64,000 nt of DNA from Coffea arabica (GCF_036785885.1 NC_092312.1:10124001-10188000); one strand, 5' to 3'. Shown: positions 1-11,948, numbered from the stretch's first letter. Made by a program: numbers and translations. The notes: a model not told the origin generated them from the letters alone.

Positions 1-674
1 GGCGCAACCTGGGGAAAAATCATACATCAGTTCTTGGTTCTTCACATTTTCCATTCTAATTAACTTGGGAAGTGTATAGGGAACTAAAATACTTGAATAT
101 GTTATTCACGTTTTCAGATACTGCTGGTGTCGTAATGTATGTTTTCAGCATCTGGTTTTGCATGGACCTTTCGCTTACATTGTGATTTGGTCGTTAATGA
201 TCAACGCAGAATTTCTATGGGTTCCCTTGTGTAAAATTTGCTGCCTGAGATCACATTCATCTTTTGACTGCTTTGTCAATGAATATATCATGTCCAAACT
301 TGGCACTTCCGTTTCCCATCAAGATCAAAACTAATATACAGTGGTCCAAGGCGAATATGGAAGTGAGTGTATCCTGATAATGACAAAACAGAGGTAGAAG
401 AAGAGGGGAGGGAAAATGCGGAAACAATGGGAGAAAATCGAACAAGCCATATGATATTGTTGACGTCCTCATCAAGGCGATTTTTCTGTCATAAGTTTTC
501 ATTCTGCAGCATTTTGCAGAGTTGAGATGTTATCTAGATCCTTGTATTGGCCATGACATTAACATAATGGCCAACTAGCATGAGCCAGCCACCTCATTGC
601 TTGCATTGGCACAGAAATGTTGATTGTAAGGTCTGTAAATCTGCTTACTTGTTAGTGTCCTTGGGGTTTTGCTT
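1..674. repeat. Segmental duplicate, copy 1 (partner 11871-12541)
   Basis: This segment is repeated in the same orientation at 11871-12541 with scattered substitutions and small indels, roughly nine in ten bases alike by eye. Similarity stops abruptly at about 674, just after a shared GGTTTTGCTT. The left end is cut off by the window edge. In copy 2 the similarity is preceded by a short open frame after an intron-acceptor-like AG. The same frame continues here and ends in the same TAG, so both copies may carry the 3' end of one unrecognised gene. The two copies bracket TPS-A. Confidence 0.8.
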
Positions 675-761
675 AATTGAAATAGCACATGTATTGTCCA
701 AGGTTTTGCGTATTTCGCTCTTTCTTTAAAAATCTTGGACAATACACATGTTATTTCAATT
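675..761. repeat. Foldback (inverted repeat) at the duplication edge
   Basis: Two 28-base arms (675-702 and 734-761) are inverted complements with about 3 mismatches around a 31-base loop. The left arm starts exactly where similarity with the second copy of the flanking duplication ends. This could be a tiny MITE remnant or a foldback formed at a break. No target duplication was recognised. Confidence 0.6.
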
Positions 762-1662
762 GAATGAAGAAGTTGAGAAGTGCGCTGGAATAATCATTGA
801 TACAAGACTGAGAATTTCTATTGAATGGAGCATGTTAGGGGAGAAAACATTTCAAGAGAGCTTGCCAAAAAGTTTAATATATATGTTAGGAGCGCAACTC
901 TAATTCAAAAGTTTAAATTATTAGGTTTTGGAACCTTATAAAGAAGTTGAGAACCAACAGCTCAAATGGCTGTTAGTCATCACTATGGCTTTTAGATTTG
1001 ATGAGGTGAAAGGTCAAGGGTTCAAATCTTATCTCGTGACAAATACAAATCTTATCTCATACCATTTGCCACTATATGTGGCTGATCTCACTATTTGCCA
1101 CTATTTTTAAGATTTTTTTGTAGGAAAATATACTGTAGCGATTTAATGTGTATAAGGTAAAAATATGATTGAAAAATATGTTCAAAAAAATGTAAATTTT
1201 TTTTTTCTTTTGTAAAAAATCACAATCCAAATGCAAGTGTTGAGCTAATTTTTTTTTTCTTTTTGTTAAGAAAAAAGATTGCATCTCTCTTTTCGTCTGG
1301 AATATCAGTATTAAAACCAGCATGTACCCAAACCAATTCGAGAAGCAGAAGCAAATGAACTGGGGTCCGGGCAACTACTTTGAACTCTTTCTTCTTGGTG
1401 CACATAATAGACCCTAGCCCTAATGGTCCTTTGCATCTCCTCAATTACTTTTTTTTTTTTTATTGTCTAGCATCAAACTGGGGAAAAAAAAGCCCAGAAG
1501 TTAATTTTTTTCAGCATTATATATGATGAGGATGAGAAAGGGATAATTTGGTGCAATAAAACTAGACAAATGAAAAGATTGGAATGCGGCTTCTAGAAAT
1601 ATCACATTGTGCCACATTCATCATAACAGACGTGTCAAGGCTAAATTTGCCAATCCAACCGG
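762..1662. other. Intergenic stretch, no gene seen
   Basis: AT-rich with long T runs (for example around 1198-1206 and 1449-1460). Short frames here are broken or start at non-ATG codons. A TACTGTAGC-containing patch near 1133 resembles the interior of the MITE at 60055-60224 and may be an old relic of that kind. No RNA gene was recognised. Confidence 0.5.
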
Positions 1663-2451
1663 TAGGGGTGGGCGCGGGTCGGGTACCCGCCCTATTTACC
1701 ATTTGGCTGATCTGACCTGCATCTTGCGGGTCAGCCATTTTCTGACTCTTATCCGCCCCGCATATCAGCCGGTACCCGTTGAGATAGGGTACCCGTTGAG
1801 ATAGGGTACCCGCTGAGATAGGGTTGGATCAGCAGGTACTGGCCCCGCCCCATTTATCATTTAATTTTTTAAAAAAAATGATTTATACCAATTTAATTTT
1901 ATATTTTACACATTTATCTAAGATTTAATAATTTTTTGCCTAAAAAAAGGTTTCCCACCAAGAAACAAGCATATGAAGAGAATATAAGATAAAGGAAAAA
2001 AATTAAAAGAATTCAAAATCAATAAAAGTTTGAAATAACTAGCACAATTTTTAATATATATGTTCCACGTTAATTAAACTTTTTTCTATAAAATATAAGA
2101 TCATGACCTTTATAAATAAATCTCGTAAATAAACTACAGTCTCTCATATTTGTAATGCAATTTGTTCAATAAAATTACTTATTTAATTCTAACTTATTAT
2201 TTTATAGTGTGTGTATAAAAATAAAAATAAAAATAAATAAATAAATATATATATATATATATATATATGCGGGGCGGATCGGGTATCCACGGATTTTTAA
2301 TTATGTGACCCTAACCCGCCCCGCATCTTAGCGAATACCCGACCCTCTTTTGATCCGATCAAATAATAAAAATCGAATATTCTAATTTTCGAATCGGATC
2401 AGATCAGATATGACGGATTTTTGGGTTAGCGGATAATTTTGTCCACCCCTA
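1663..2451. mobile_element. Non-autonomous hAT-type element (MITE), 789 bp
   Basis: The termini are inverted (TAGGGGTGG at the left, CCACCCCTA at the right) and are flanked by a perfect 8-bp target duplication CCAACCGG (1655-1662 and 2452-2459). TIRs of this form with 8-bp duplications are the hallmark of hAT transposons. There is no transposase frame. The ends are GC-rich with repeated GGGTACCCG-type words, including three near-identical 17-18 bp units near 1778-1824. The centre is AT-rich with a TA microsatellite near 2246-2268. It lies about 0.8 kb upstream of the TPS-A TATA box and splits a sequence whose sister copy is at about 2607-2645. Confidence 0.88.
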
Positions 2452-2484
2452 CCAACCGGTGCTCAAACCCTAAGTCCAAACATT

Positions 2485-2905
2485 ACTGGTCCAAACATTA
2501 CTGGTCATTACTAAATCCCAAACCTTTTTACTTAGGTGTCCGCAAATGTCATTATCTATTTAAGTACACCTAATAGTGATAATCACAAGTTAAATAGTAA
2601 CTATTAATCATAACAGACGCGTCAAGGCTAAATTGGCCAACCCAACTAGTATGGAAACAAAACTTGTTTGTTGAAGTAGTACTAAATCCCAAACCATTTT
2701 ACTTACGTGTCCGTAAATGTGATTTTCATTTATTTAAGTACACCTAATAGTGAAAATCACACCTAATAAATGAAAATCACAAGTTAAATGTAAACAAGTA
2801 TGGAGACAAAACTTGCTTGTTGAAGTAGTACTAAATCTCAAACCTTTTTACTTAAGTGTATGCAAATGTGATTTTCATTTATTTAAGTACACCTAATAGC
2901 GATTC
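2485..2905. repeat. Degenerate tandem repeats in the TPS-A upstream region
   Basis: About three imperfect copies of a 100-190 bp unit follow one another. Each contains a version of ACTAAATCYCAAACC, TTTTACTTA, and TTTAAGTACACCTAATAG. One copy also carries GTGATTTTCATTT and AAATCACAAGTTAAAT. Part of the unit (TTGTTTGTTGAAGTA..) recurs near 54390 upstream of the TPS-C pseudogene, so the array predates or accompanied that duplication. Confidence 0.65.
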
Positions 2906-3234
2906 ATTAACCCAAGTCAAGTACGTCTTTAGAAATCTAAAATATATTACTGAATTCTCAATTATCGACCGATGAAACACGTTTCCTCCTACTTAAAGAT
3001 CCCCTATCTTATCAGTCAATCCAACTCTCTCCCAAATAAATCAGAAGTTAATTTGTCACTTGAGCATTTTGCAGCTATTTATCTAAACTACATTTTACTA
3101 ATAGATAACAGTTGCTTTGTTGTTCACAACTATCGTGCGCATTTCTGCATTTTTTCTATCAAATTGGAACACGTTTTTGATGAATTCTTTAGTCCAGTAG
3201 TTTAGTTTATAGAGAAATTTCAGCCCGCTTCCAC

Positions 3235-3242
3235 TATAAATA
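3235..3242 (+). promoter_or_regulatory. TATA box of TPS-A
   Basis: TATAAATA lies 75 bp upstream of the first in-frame ATG (3317), a normal spacing for a plant promoter with a short leader. The matching position upstream of the TPS-C pseudogene (about 55060) reads TATATCAATA, so the box is altered there. Confidence 0.7.
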
Positions 3243-3316
3243 ATGGAGTTCAAAGAAGAGGCCTAACTATCTTTAAACACTCGGCATTGTATATCCCTTC
3301 TTCTTGTTTTTCCTCC

Positions 3317-6300
3317 ATGTATCCTTCAACAACCATGGGCATGAACTCTAGGATAGGATCCTTCAATCACCATACGCTGATCTTTTCTTCTTCTACTTCT
3401 TCCCTGACTAGTGTTGAATTGCAACCTTTGTCGAGCCCACAAGCGAAGGCAGGAACTAATAGTGATAAGATAGATCAAAGTGTTCAAAGGAGAACAGCCA
3501 ACTACAAGCCAAACATATGGAAACATGAACTCCTTCAATCTCTCACTAGCCAATTTTCGGTAAGAACTCTGGTTCTTGATTGCCATGCATGTAATCAACA
3601 GACGCATGTGATAGCTAAGCTCCAATCCACAAGAATGGAAATATCCATGCTACCTAGAGTGACCTATTAAATTATCATCCTCTTTTTTTAAATTCTTTAT
3701 ATTGAACCTCGTCACCTTTTTGATCATGGTGATTAGAGTCCTCCCAATTTATGACGACTAGTGATATTTTCTCCAGATGAACCAATGGCTAAAATTAGGA
3801 GTGCTTTTCGTACTTAACTTCGTTCCTTGTACGTGTGATTAATAAATAAATAAATGTACTTTATATACTTAGTTGGCATATAGTAACTATAAGGTGGTTG
3901 CACCATAGCTACAATACTTCCATTCTACTTGAAATATTTTTCCCTCTTTTCAGGAAAAGAAATACAAAACTAGAGCCCAGACACTTAAAGAGGATGTCAA
4001 ATGCATGTTTGTGGAAGCTAGTGACACATTGTCTAAGCTGGAGCTTATAGACAGCATATCAAAATTAGGTCTCGACAAATACTTCATGCAGGAGATCAAA
4101 GAAGCTCTAGATGCCACAGCCTTAAGCAACAACACCTCTGTTTTAAAAGGAGATCTTTACGCTACCGCACTCTGCTTTAGGCTTCTTAGGCATCACGGTT
4201 ATCATGCTTCACAAGGTACGTACATGCAAACTACTTGAGAGAGTTCCTTGTAAATATAAAGTATTTATGAGTGCTCAAAAGCAGGCAATATTTGATTGAA
4301 TGTGAAAAGCAAAATATGGAAGAAAAAAATTGACTTCTGGATCGTTTAATTTACGTAATTCAATGTGTCTTGGAGGGGTAACACTTCAATTGAAGGAAAC
4401 GCTTTAAACTTCGTTTGAATTGAAGAATTAGATGAAAGATTTCAAATCCATTAAAATTGCTCTAGTTGCTTGAATTATTTAACATGTATTTGGATTTGTA
4501 ATTCACCAAATATTAGAATATATTTTAAATACTAACATAATTGATGATTTACAAATTTAAATACCTCATAAATAATTTAAACGATTAGACATATTTAAAA
4601 GGATTTCAAATCCTTCGTCGAATCCCTCAATCAAAACACAGCCTAAAGAATTTACGTTTTTTCCCCTCACTTTCAATTTGGATGGATTTCAGATATGTTC
4701 CTAGATTTTGTGGATGGAGCTGATAAATTCATCCCTAGCCCGAAAGTAAGCATCAAAGGGTTGCTTGAGCTTCTTCAAGCATCAAATCTAGGTGGAGAAG
4801 GAGAAGATCTTTTGACTGAGGCAGGATTATTCTCTATCGAAAATCTTAGTGGTTTTGGGGCCTCGTCAGATAACATGCTTGCCAAACAAGTGTATGAAGC
4901 TATAAGTCTTCCAATGCAATGGAGAGTGGAATGGTACAATGTGAAGAAACATGTCCAGGCGCATGAAAAAAATCATGAATCAACAAAGTCTAAATTGATC
5001 GAGTTAGCAAAGCTCAATTTCAATCTAGTTCAATCTTCACACCAAGAAGATCTCAAGGAGGTTTCAAGGTAATGAATAACAACAAAGAAAATATCTTGGA
5101 GTGCAAATGAAAGGACACTAACCTCGAGATTAAAAATCCAGTTTGTTCTCGCTTATTGTTTGAATTTGATTCCTTTTTCAAAATAAAGAAAAAAGTCCGT
5201 TGAGTTCTGATAATTTTACGTTCTAGCCTTCAGTTATTCAGGATTATTACACTTTGTTCTTCTTACCATGCAGTGAAAAAAAAATAGAAGATGCAACTAA
5301 CGGGAATCCTAATTGTCAAATGGTAATTGTTAAGCCTTTAATTTCTTCGTTTAGGTGGTGGATGAATCTTGGAATCAAGGAAAGGCTGAGCTTTTCGAGG
5401 GACCGAGTGGTTGAAAGTTTTCTGTATGCTGCGGGAACTGCTCCAGAGCCTAAACAAGCAAGTCTAAGAAAATGGCTGAGCAAAGTCATCAATTTGATTC
5501 TAATAACAGATGATGTTTATGACGTTTATGGTACCCTGGATGAACTAGAAATCTTCACCAATGCGGTTGAGAGGTTTGCAAATAACTATAATCCTGTTTG
5601 TCAACCGTTGTAATTACTGGCAACAAATAAAGTTGTACGTGACAAATCATAGGATCTATAACTTGAATTGTCTTAATTAGGTGGAGCCCTGAGGAGATTA
5701 AAGAGCTACCTGAAGGCATACAGATATGTTTCTGGACATTGCTAAATACTACAAATGAAATGGCAGCTGAAATCGAGCAAGAAAATGGTTGGACACCAGT
5801 TTTACCATATCTACAGAAAACGGTAATTAGCTATCTGATCAAATTTACTCCAAATCAGTTATTGAAAGTGTTTTTTTGGTGAGCTTTCATGTATCAACGG
5901 TATTTATTTGAGTTTCTTTTTCCCTATTTTTCCAGTGGACAGATTTTCTGAAATCCTTGCTCGTGGAAGCTAAGTGGTACAACAAGGGTTACACGCCATC
6001 ACTTGAAGAGTATCTTAACAATGGTTGGATATCTTCATCTGGGCCTCTGCTTTCTGTGCTTGCAATCCTGGGTGTAGCGGATAGGAAGACACAAAATGTT
6101 GCAGAATATCTTAAAGATTGTCAGCAGATTATCCACCATTCCTCACTCGTCATCCGGCTTTGCAATGATCAGGGAACATCTGCGGTACATAATTACTTGG
6201 GGTGTATGGTTTTCATAACTTGTTATTGTCAGCTAATGTCAGATTTTAGTTTACTTAGTACAACAAATCATATATTTCTTTAATCTCTTAATTTTGTTTT

Positions 6301-6660
6301 TTGTGTTCATCATAATTGGCAAATGTTGGTATTAAGTGACAATTAATTGTCCTAATGATATAGGCGGAACTAGAGAGAGGAGACGCTGCTTCATCAATCT
6401 TATGTTACATGAGAGAAGCAAACGTTTCAGAAGAAGTGGCCAGGGAGCACATCAAAAGCCTAATCGTGAAGGCCTGGAAGCAGATTAATGGATACTGCAT
6501 TTCGTGTCCTCCATTTCTACAAGAACCAGCCAAATATATCACAAATACAGCAAGAGTAGCACATTTCATGTATCAACACGGAGATGGATTTGGTGTCCAA
6601 GATCGTGAGACTCAAGACCATGTTCGGTCCAACTTCATTGAACCCATTCCAATCAACTGA
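3317..6660 (+). CDS. Terpene synthase, TPS-b type, plastid-targeted (TPS-A)
   Basis: Seven exons join in frame to 595 aa: 3317-3559, 3954-4215, 4693-5068, 5355-5573, 5681-5822, 5936-6184, 6364-6660. Members convert a prenyl diphosphate, usually geranyl diphosphate in plastids, to a mono- or hemiterpene by metal-dependent ionisation. Seen in the sequence: a Ser/Thr-rich, transit-peptide-like residues 1-57; RR(X)8W at R58-W68; RDR at 309-311; the Mg2+-binding DDVYD at 346-350; and the NSE/DTE motif as N491-D-x-x-T495-x-x-x-E499. Length and the seven-exon structure match class III TPS genes. The start is the first ATG after a TATA box; an upstream extension would need a TTG codon. A MITE sits in intron 2. 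The intron 4 donor is a weak GTTTGC. TPS-b membership rests on the RR(X)8W motif and overall feel; the product cannot be read from sequence. The gene looks intact. Confidence 0.92.
4408..4643. mobile_element. PIF/Harbinger-like MITE in TPS-A intron 2
   Basis: Long imperfect terminal inverted repeats (about 48 bases, roughly two thirds identical by eye) face each other. The left end begins ACTTCGTTTGAATTGA and the right end finishes AATCAAAACACAGCC. A 3-bp TAA lies on each side (4405-4407 and 4644-4646), as expected for PIF/Harbinger insertions. It fills half of the 477-bp intron without touching the splice sites. TPS-B lacks it. Confidence 0.65.
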
Positions 6661-7700
6661 CCAAACTATTGCTGTTCAATGTTCATGCATGGCTCAATTA
6701 AAGTACCTAAATGTTTTGTTAAATCTATCTAGCCAGTGCTTGTGGTTTCATTAATTATATTTGATAACTTTGAACCCAAAATTAAGCCTCCCAGAATGGA
6801 TTATTCCTGTATGATGCAGGGTTTACACATTGCAATTGATGTATCAGTTAATGCCTTAATGCAGGGTCTCTATCAACGTTTTTAAAATTTGATCAGTCAG
6901 CACACAAATTAATTGGAAGTCGTGTGCATCCAAAGTATTACGTGGAAAACAATTGGCAAGTCATTGAAAGTTATAAAAGAAAATGAAAAAAATGTCAAAT
7001 CATATTAAAAATCAGTCAACAAGTACCCGTATATTGCACTTCTCAGTCCAAAACTAGTAGTCGAACTTCATGGGGAAAAAAAAAGTAAAGAAGAAATTTC
7101 AACTCTACATGTGTGTTCATGTTCTAGAAACACTCACTACCTATAAGTACTGCAACACATTTTTAGTTGATTTAACATGCAACTGTCTGAAATAGAATAA
7201 TGAATAATACATTTTGGGGAACTTTTAATACATTTATCACATATTTTGGGTATTAAATGTTTTAATCAAGAAAATGAAAGCACAAGAGTATTTACGTTCC
7301 AAAAAAAAAAACCAAGAAATTCTCAATTTTCCCAAACAAAGTCACACCGAATTTATGTGTGTAACGTGTCATTAAATGTCGGACATGAACAACAAGTGTA
7401 CTAGTATGTAGATGCCAAAAAAATAAAAGAAATCCGCAATATTTCCCAAGACATATTCAAGTGGAATTTAAGTTTGTAGTATGCCATTTTAATGTAGATA
7501 TAAGGCGATTGAAATATGTTTTAAGGATGCATTATAGTACTTTAACAGCTATAATGAAAATTTTTCAGAAATGGTCCAGTCTTAGATCTTTTAATATGAC
7601 AGTAGTATACTCCTATTTAGTATACTTAAAATGTTTCAGAACAAATCATGGTGTAAACATTGGTATTTTTATATTAAGAAATATAAAGGCTTTTATTGTA
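6661..7700. other. Intergenic stretch downstream of TPS-A
   Basis: AT-rich sequence after the TPS-A stop, presumably beginning with its 3' UTR. The open frame near 7461-7715 is AT-driven and resembles nothing known. No gene, RNA or intact element was recognised. Confidence 0.5.
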
Positions 7701-7740
7701 CTCCCTCCGTCCTAATATTTTAATCATGTTTGAGGAATCC
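7701..7740. mobile_element. Orphan Stowaway-type terminus
   Basis: CTCCCTCCGTCC preceded by TA is the classic terminal sequence of Stowaway (Tc1/mariner) MITEs. No matching inverted terminus was found before the next, separate Stowaway end at 7996, so this is a truncated or decayed copy. Confidence 0.5.
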
Positions 7741-8123
7741 AATTTTTTAAAAATAATAGTTTGATTGTGATGTTTGTGCTTCTCTTTTTAATTTTATCCC
7801 CACAAATTCAAAATTTAAATTTGAATGGTGCCATGCATATGATTAGAAAGAAAGACAATAATGAAAGAGAGACTAAAAGTGTTTTAACTTTTCCAACATA
7901 ATAAATGTTTTGAGTTATTCCAATATGGTCCCAAGGCAAGCTGCCCTTTCTTTTGTGTTGTCTATAGAAATGATCATACGTTTTGCAGAATATTACTCCC
8001 TCCGTCACACTTTGATAGTTCTGATTTTCTTTTCACACAGTTTAAAAAAAAGTAATTAACTTTGTTGGAACAATCAATTTAGGTAACTATTTTCCTAAAA
8101 TACCCTCACATTAATTAAAGTAC

Positions 8124-8458
8124 TGTTATGAAACAATTAAAAGTATGGATGTCCCTTTGTATACTCAAGATGATTAATTCTTGATTTATGGTTACATTAT
8201 GTATAGAAATTACAATTCATAAATCTATTCATGTAGTGGAGAAACCGTTTCATAAGTTTTTTTCATATTCTTGTAGTAGTGGGTGTTTAATAGGATTAAT
8301 GTACCTTTAATCTTGTAGTACCTATATATAGAGGTACATTGACACCCTTTGGAAGGACTTTTATATTAGTTGGAATAATAAGATAATCACTCTCTATTTC
8401 TCTACTTTTTTCTCTAATATTTCCATTCATACTATAATAGTTTATTAGTTTTATAACA
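8124..8458 (+). repeat. 5' LTR of the copia element
   Basis: Begins TGTTATGAAAC and ends TTTTATAACA. A TATA-like TATATATAGAGG lies in its second half (about 8325-8336), a likely promoter. It is followed by CGTTATCAGCATGAG, which resembles the initiator-Met-type primer-binding region of copia elements. Confidence 0.88.
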
Positions 8459-10590
8459 CGTTATCAGCATGAGTCTCTATTTTTGAGTAAAAGATGAAAA
8501 CGGAGACTCTATCTTGAGTAAAAGTGAAACAAGAGATTCTGCCCGTATTTCTTCAAGTAACTTCTGAGGTAAATCTCTAACCCACAAACTTATTTCAATT
8601 TCTTATGGTTAACATTTGAATGATTGCAAAATACAAGTGCCTATTGCTGAGCAATCACTAAACACAAACATATACTATTTGACACCTTTGAGGTAATATT
8701 TCTTCTTTTAATTCTACTTATTTACATTTAAAATTATTCGTTATAGATACTTATATTCTGATGCATTGAGTTTTGGAGATGCTATTATAGAAAATCAATT
8801 ATATTTGAGAATCTACTTGTCCTTTGAAATATTTAAAGAAAAAGATTTGACTACTTGAAGATAGTCGTTCTTTAACGAAAATATTTGGCCACTAGAAAAT
8901 GGTCATTATTTTAAAAGTCTGGTATGATAAATTTACCTATGGCTACAAGAACATAATTCTGCAATTTTCAGAATTACTTCTCAGTTGAAATTGTGTCGAG
9001 AAAATTTTACTTATAAGATATATTGAAAATAATATTCTCCACAATTGATTTCTCTAATATGCTCTTGTAGTAGCAATACTAAGAGAAATTTTGAGAATTA
9101 TTTTGTACTTATTGCATTCTAATTCTAGTCCATTCCCAGAAGTGAATGTGACTAAATTTCAATTTACTAGTTATGGTTGATGCCATGACTATGATTTTGG
9201 TAAATATGTATTTTACCATGACAAGAAAAAAAGTTACCACTTGAAGTGGGATAATAATGATAAGAACAAGAAAATAATGATCCTGAAGACAAATGTCTCG
9301 AAGTACATTTGACAAATAAAAATTATAATAGCATTGTCACATGGCAAATTTCTTTAAACACCCTGAAGGTGTATGATGCTTGATTTAATTTATGATACTA
9401 ATTGACTTTTCTTCCTGAAGAAGAAATGGATGTTAAATATTTGGAATCAAAAGATTATGGTTATGATATTTGTCTCATAAGAATTATGGTGACAATAATA
9501 TGTGTCTCATTAATAAGTGCTACTATATACACTATATTTCAATGACAGAGACAAATATAATCAGTTGTAGTGTTTAAGTGATTGAAAACTCCAGAAGAAC
9601 CACTATTATATTTCTCCCTGTAGGAGAAAAGTTTATCATAAATAAAACACTACTTTTTACGATGTCTCGAAAAATTTATTGAATTTGAATATTCGTCGAA
9701 ATGGATATCAAATTGAGACATTAAATGAGACAATAATAGAGATCATGTTTAGAAATCAAATGAGATAAAGGTTAATTATATCATAATAACCATTCGAGAG
9801 AGAAATGGTTATCGATATAGTTGTCTTCATTCTCATTTGATTTATAATTATCACCTGTAGTAAACCAAAAGTTTACTGATCCCAATGGATATATGATTTA
9901 ACAAAAATGAGAATATTTGAGAGCCGATAAGTATTTATACATACCCCCTTTATATTATATATGGCTCCAAAAGAAATTTAAAATTTATGTCGGATATGAA
10001 ATACCTTTTACGATTAAATATTGTAAAATATTGATGAATGATCTATTGAATGATTTATTTATTCTGATGAGCTACGATTCCCGACATTAGGGGAAAGAAA
10101 AAAACCAACCGAAAGGAAATCATTTGAAAAATTGGATTTCCTCTATCCTCATACAAAATAATGTGAACTAGAAGTTCAAGAAATCTTTCATTTGTAGAAA
10201 ATTATATTTATCAACTCCAGAAGAGTCATTAAATCAACTATTTTTGCAGGGAATACTCAGGTTAAAATTGATGTCCCTGAAGGACATGCACAAGTGCTAC
10301 AAATAAATATAAGGCCGGTCTACTTAAATAAGGTATAAATTGATTTCAAATATCTCTGGAGATTAAATAAATGTCATGACAAAATTCAATCTCTTGAAGA
10401 GGTCACTCCTTAAGAGCCAACTCGTGAAGAGAATGAAATCATAGAAAATTTAATTGGAGCCTAATGAAATGTAGCACTTGATATTATAGAAGTTGATGAG
10501 AATCATGAATCTATATTGGTTGATGAATGTCGGTATAGAAATAATTGTTCAAAATGGAAAGATATGATCTAATTTGAATTGGATTTATTG

Positions 10591-11145
10591 GTTAAAAGAA
10601 AAGTTTTTGGACTTGTAGTCCAAACACCTGAAGGTGTAAAGCAAATAGCCCAAGAATTTTCACAAATATTTGAATACCAATAATCCAATATGTCCAAGTG
10701 TTTTATCAAGAAAAATGGATCAAATTTTGTGATAATTGCTGTATATGTTGATGATCTAAATTTGATTGGAACTCCTGAAGAGATTCAAAATAGTATTGAA
10801 TATTTGAAGAAAGAATTTGAGATCAAAGATTTTGGAAAGATAAAATTTTGCATTGATTTACAAATTAAGCATTTGAAAAGTGAAATTTTTATCCACCAAA
10901 CTGCATATATCCGGAAGGTATTAAAGCGATTTTATATGGACAAGGCACATATATTAAGTACTCCAATGGTTGTCAGATCATTAGATCCTAATAAGGATCC
11001 TTCTAGATCGCCAGAGGAAGATGAAGAGATACTTGATCCTGAAGTACCATATCTCAGTGCAATTGGCGAAGAACATTGGAATGCAATGATTAAAAGATTT
11101 CAAATAATGTTTGCATCAGGGGGAGAAATTAATACACAAGCATAA
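10591..11145 (+). pseudogene. Copia pol remnant (reverse transcriptase part)
   Basis: Near 10591-10640 the translation matches the copia pol segment that precedes the RT domain (a KRKVFGLVVQTPEGVK-like string). Within about 60 bases it jumps to the later RT region with the catalytic YVDD box (about 10744-10755) and a following IKDFG segment. The intervening RT fingers and palm are missing, which marks an internal deletion. The frame continues to 11145 into the polyprotein linker, ending just after a purine-rich CAGGGGGAGAAA. There is no RNase H. It is not functional. Confidence 0.75.
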
Positions 11146-11245
11146 TATACTCTTTTTCCTTCACTAGGGTTTTTGTCCCGATGAATTTTTCCCTAGTAAG
11201 GTTTTAACGAGACATATTTTTTGTGTAATGGACATCCAAGGGAAG

Positions 11246-11579
11246 TGTTATGAAACAATTAAAAGTATGGATGTCCCTTTGTATACTCAAGAGGATTAAT
11301 TCTTGATTTATGGTTACATTATGTATAGAAGTTACAATCCATAAATCTATTCATGTAGTGGAGAAACCGTTTCATAAGTTTCTTTATATTCTTGTAATAG
11401 TGGGTGTTTAATAGGATTAATGTACCTTTAATCCTGTAGTACCTATATATAGAGGTACATTGACACCCTTTGGAATGACTTTTGTATTAGTTGGAATAAT
11501 AAGATAATCACTCTCTATTTCTCTACTTTTTTCTCTAATATTTCCATTCATACTATAATAGTTTATTAGTTTTATAACA
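11246..11579 (+). repeat. 3' LTR of the copia element
   Basis: Matches the 5' LTR with about ten differences. It is preceded by the purine-rich CAAGGGAAG, a likely polypurine tract, and followed by the target duplication AGTAC. Confidence 0.88.
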
Positions 11580-11817
11580 AGTACAATTTTATGGGAACTT
11601 GAATTGATGGTAAAAAAAGAATTAGTTCTCATTAAATGAGGTAAGTTTATAGTAACAACAACTTACATTGAATAAAGGTATTTTAGGAAAATTAAAATAC
11701 AACTACATTTTTCAATTGGGAAGCGGACTACAATTTGAGACAGACGAAAAAGGAAAATAGGATTATCAAAGTGGGACGGAAGGAGTATCACATTTTTGTC
11801 TTATCTTTTGTTTTTAG

Positions 11818-11948
11818 GTGAACCTTTTCCTGGATCACTCTCAAGTTATGGACCTGGAGTGTCTTCGAGGGCGCAACCTGGGGAAAAATCATACATCAGT
11901 TCTTGGTTCTTCACATTTTCTATTCTAATTAACTTGGGAGGTGTATAG
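11818..11948 (+). pseudogene. Orphan last-exon-like coding tail
   Basis: A pyrimidine-rich tract ending TTTTTAG precedes an open frame of about 43 codons rich in Ser, Gly and Pro that stops at TAG 11946-11948. The second half of the frame, including the stop, is conserved in the duplicate at the window start. I do not recognise the protein. It could be the terminal exon of a gene whose 3' end was duplicated, or a chance frame in a copied UTR. No upstream exon is visible because a MITE directly precedes it. Confidence 0.3.

Larger units (their letters stand above)
8124..11579 (+). mobile_element. Internally deleted Ty1-copia LTR retrotransposon
   Basis: Two LTRs of about 335 bp (8124-8458 and 11246-11579) start TGTTAT and end ATAACA. 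They are flanked by a perfect 5-bp target duplication AGTAC (8119-8123 and 11580-11584). The LTRs are about 97% identical by eye, pointing to a fairly recent insertion. The interior is only about 2.8 kb, against 4-5 kb for a full copia element, and most frames are broken. One frame with a copia reverse transcriptase signature remains (10690-11145). It is non-autonomous. Confidence 0.92.
7996..11785. mobile_element. Stowaway-type MITE split by a copia insertion
   Basis: The left end CTCCCTCCGTCACACTTTG and the right end CAAAGTGGGACGGAAGGAG are inverted complements with a few mismatches. Each is flanked by TA (7994-7995 and 11786-11787), the mariner target duplication. The MITE itself is about 330 bp (7996-8123 plus 11585-11785). 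The rest is the Ty1-copia element inserted within it. The element at 59521-59869 belongs to the same family, sharing words such as CCTAAAATACCC. Confidence 0.82.

Noticed and set aside
3287..3316. Ten-residue N-terminal extension of TPS-A
   Set aside because: It would begin at a TTG codon. The first ATG is at 3317 and suits the TATA box spacing.
5254..5354. Open frame upstream of TPS-A exon 4 as extra coding sequence
   Set aside because: It reads through intron 3. The acceptor TTTAG at 5354 restores the family RWW junction and phase.
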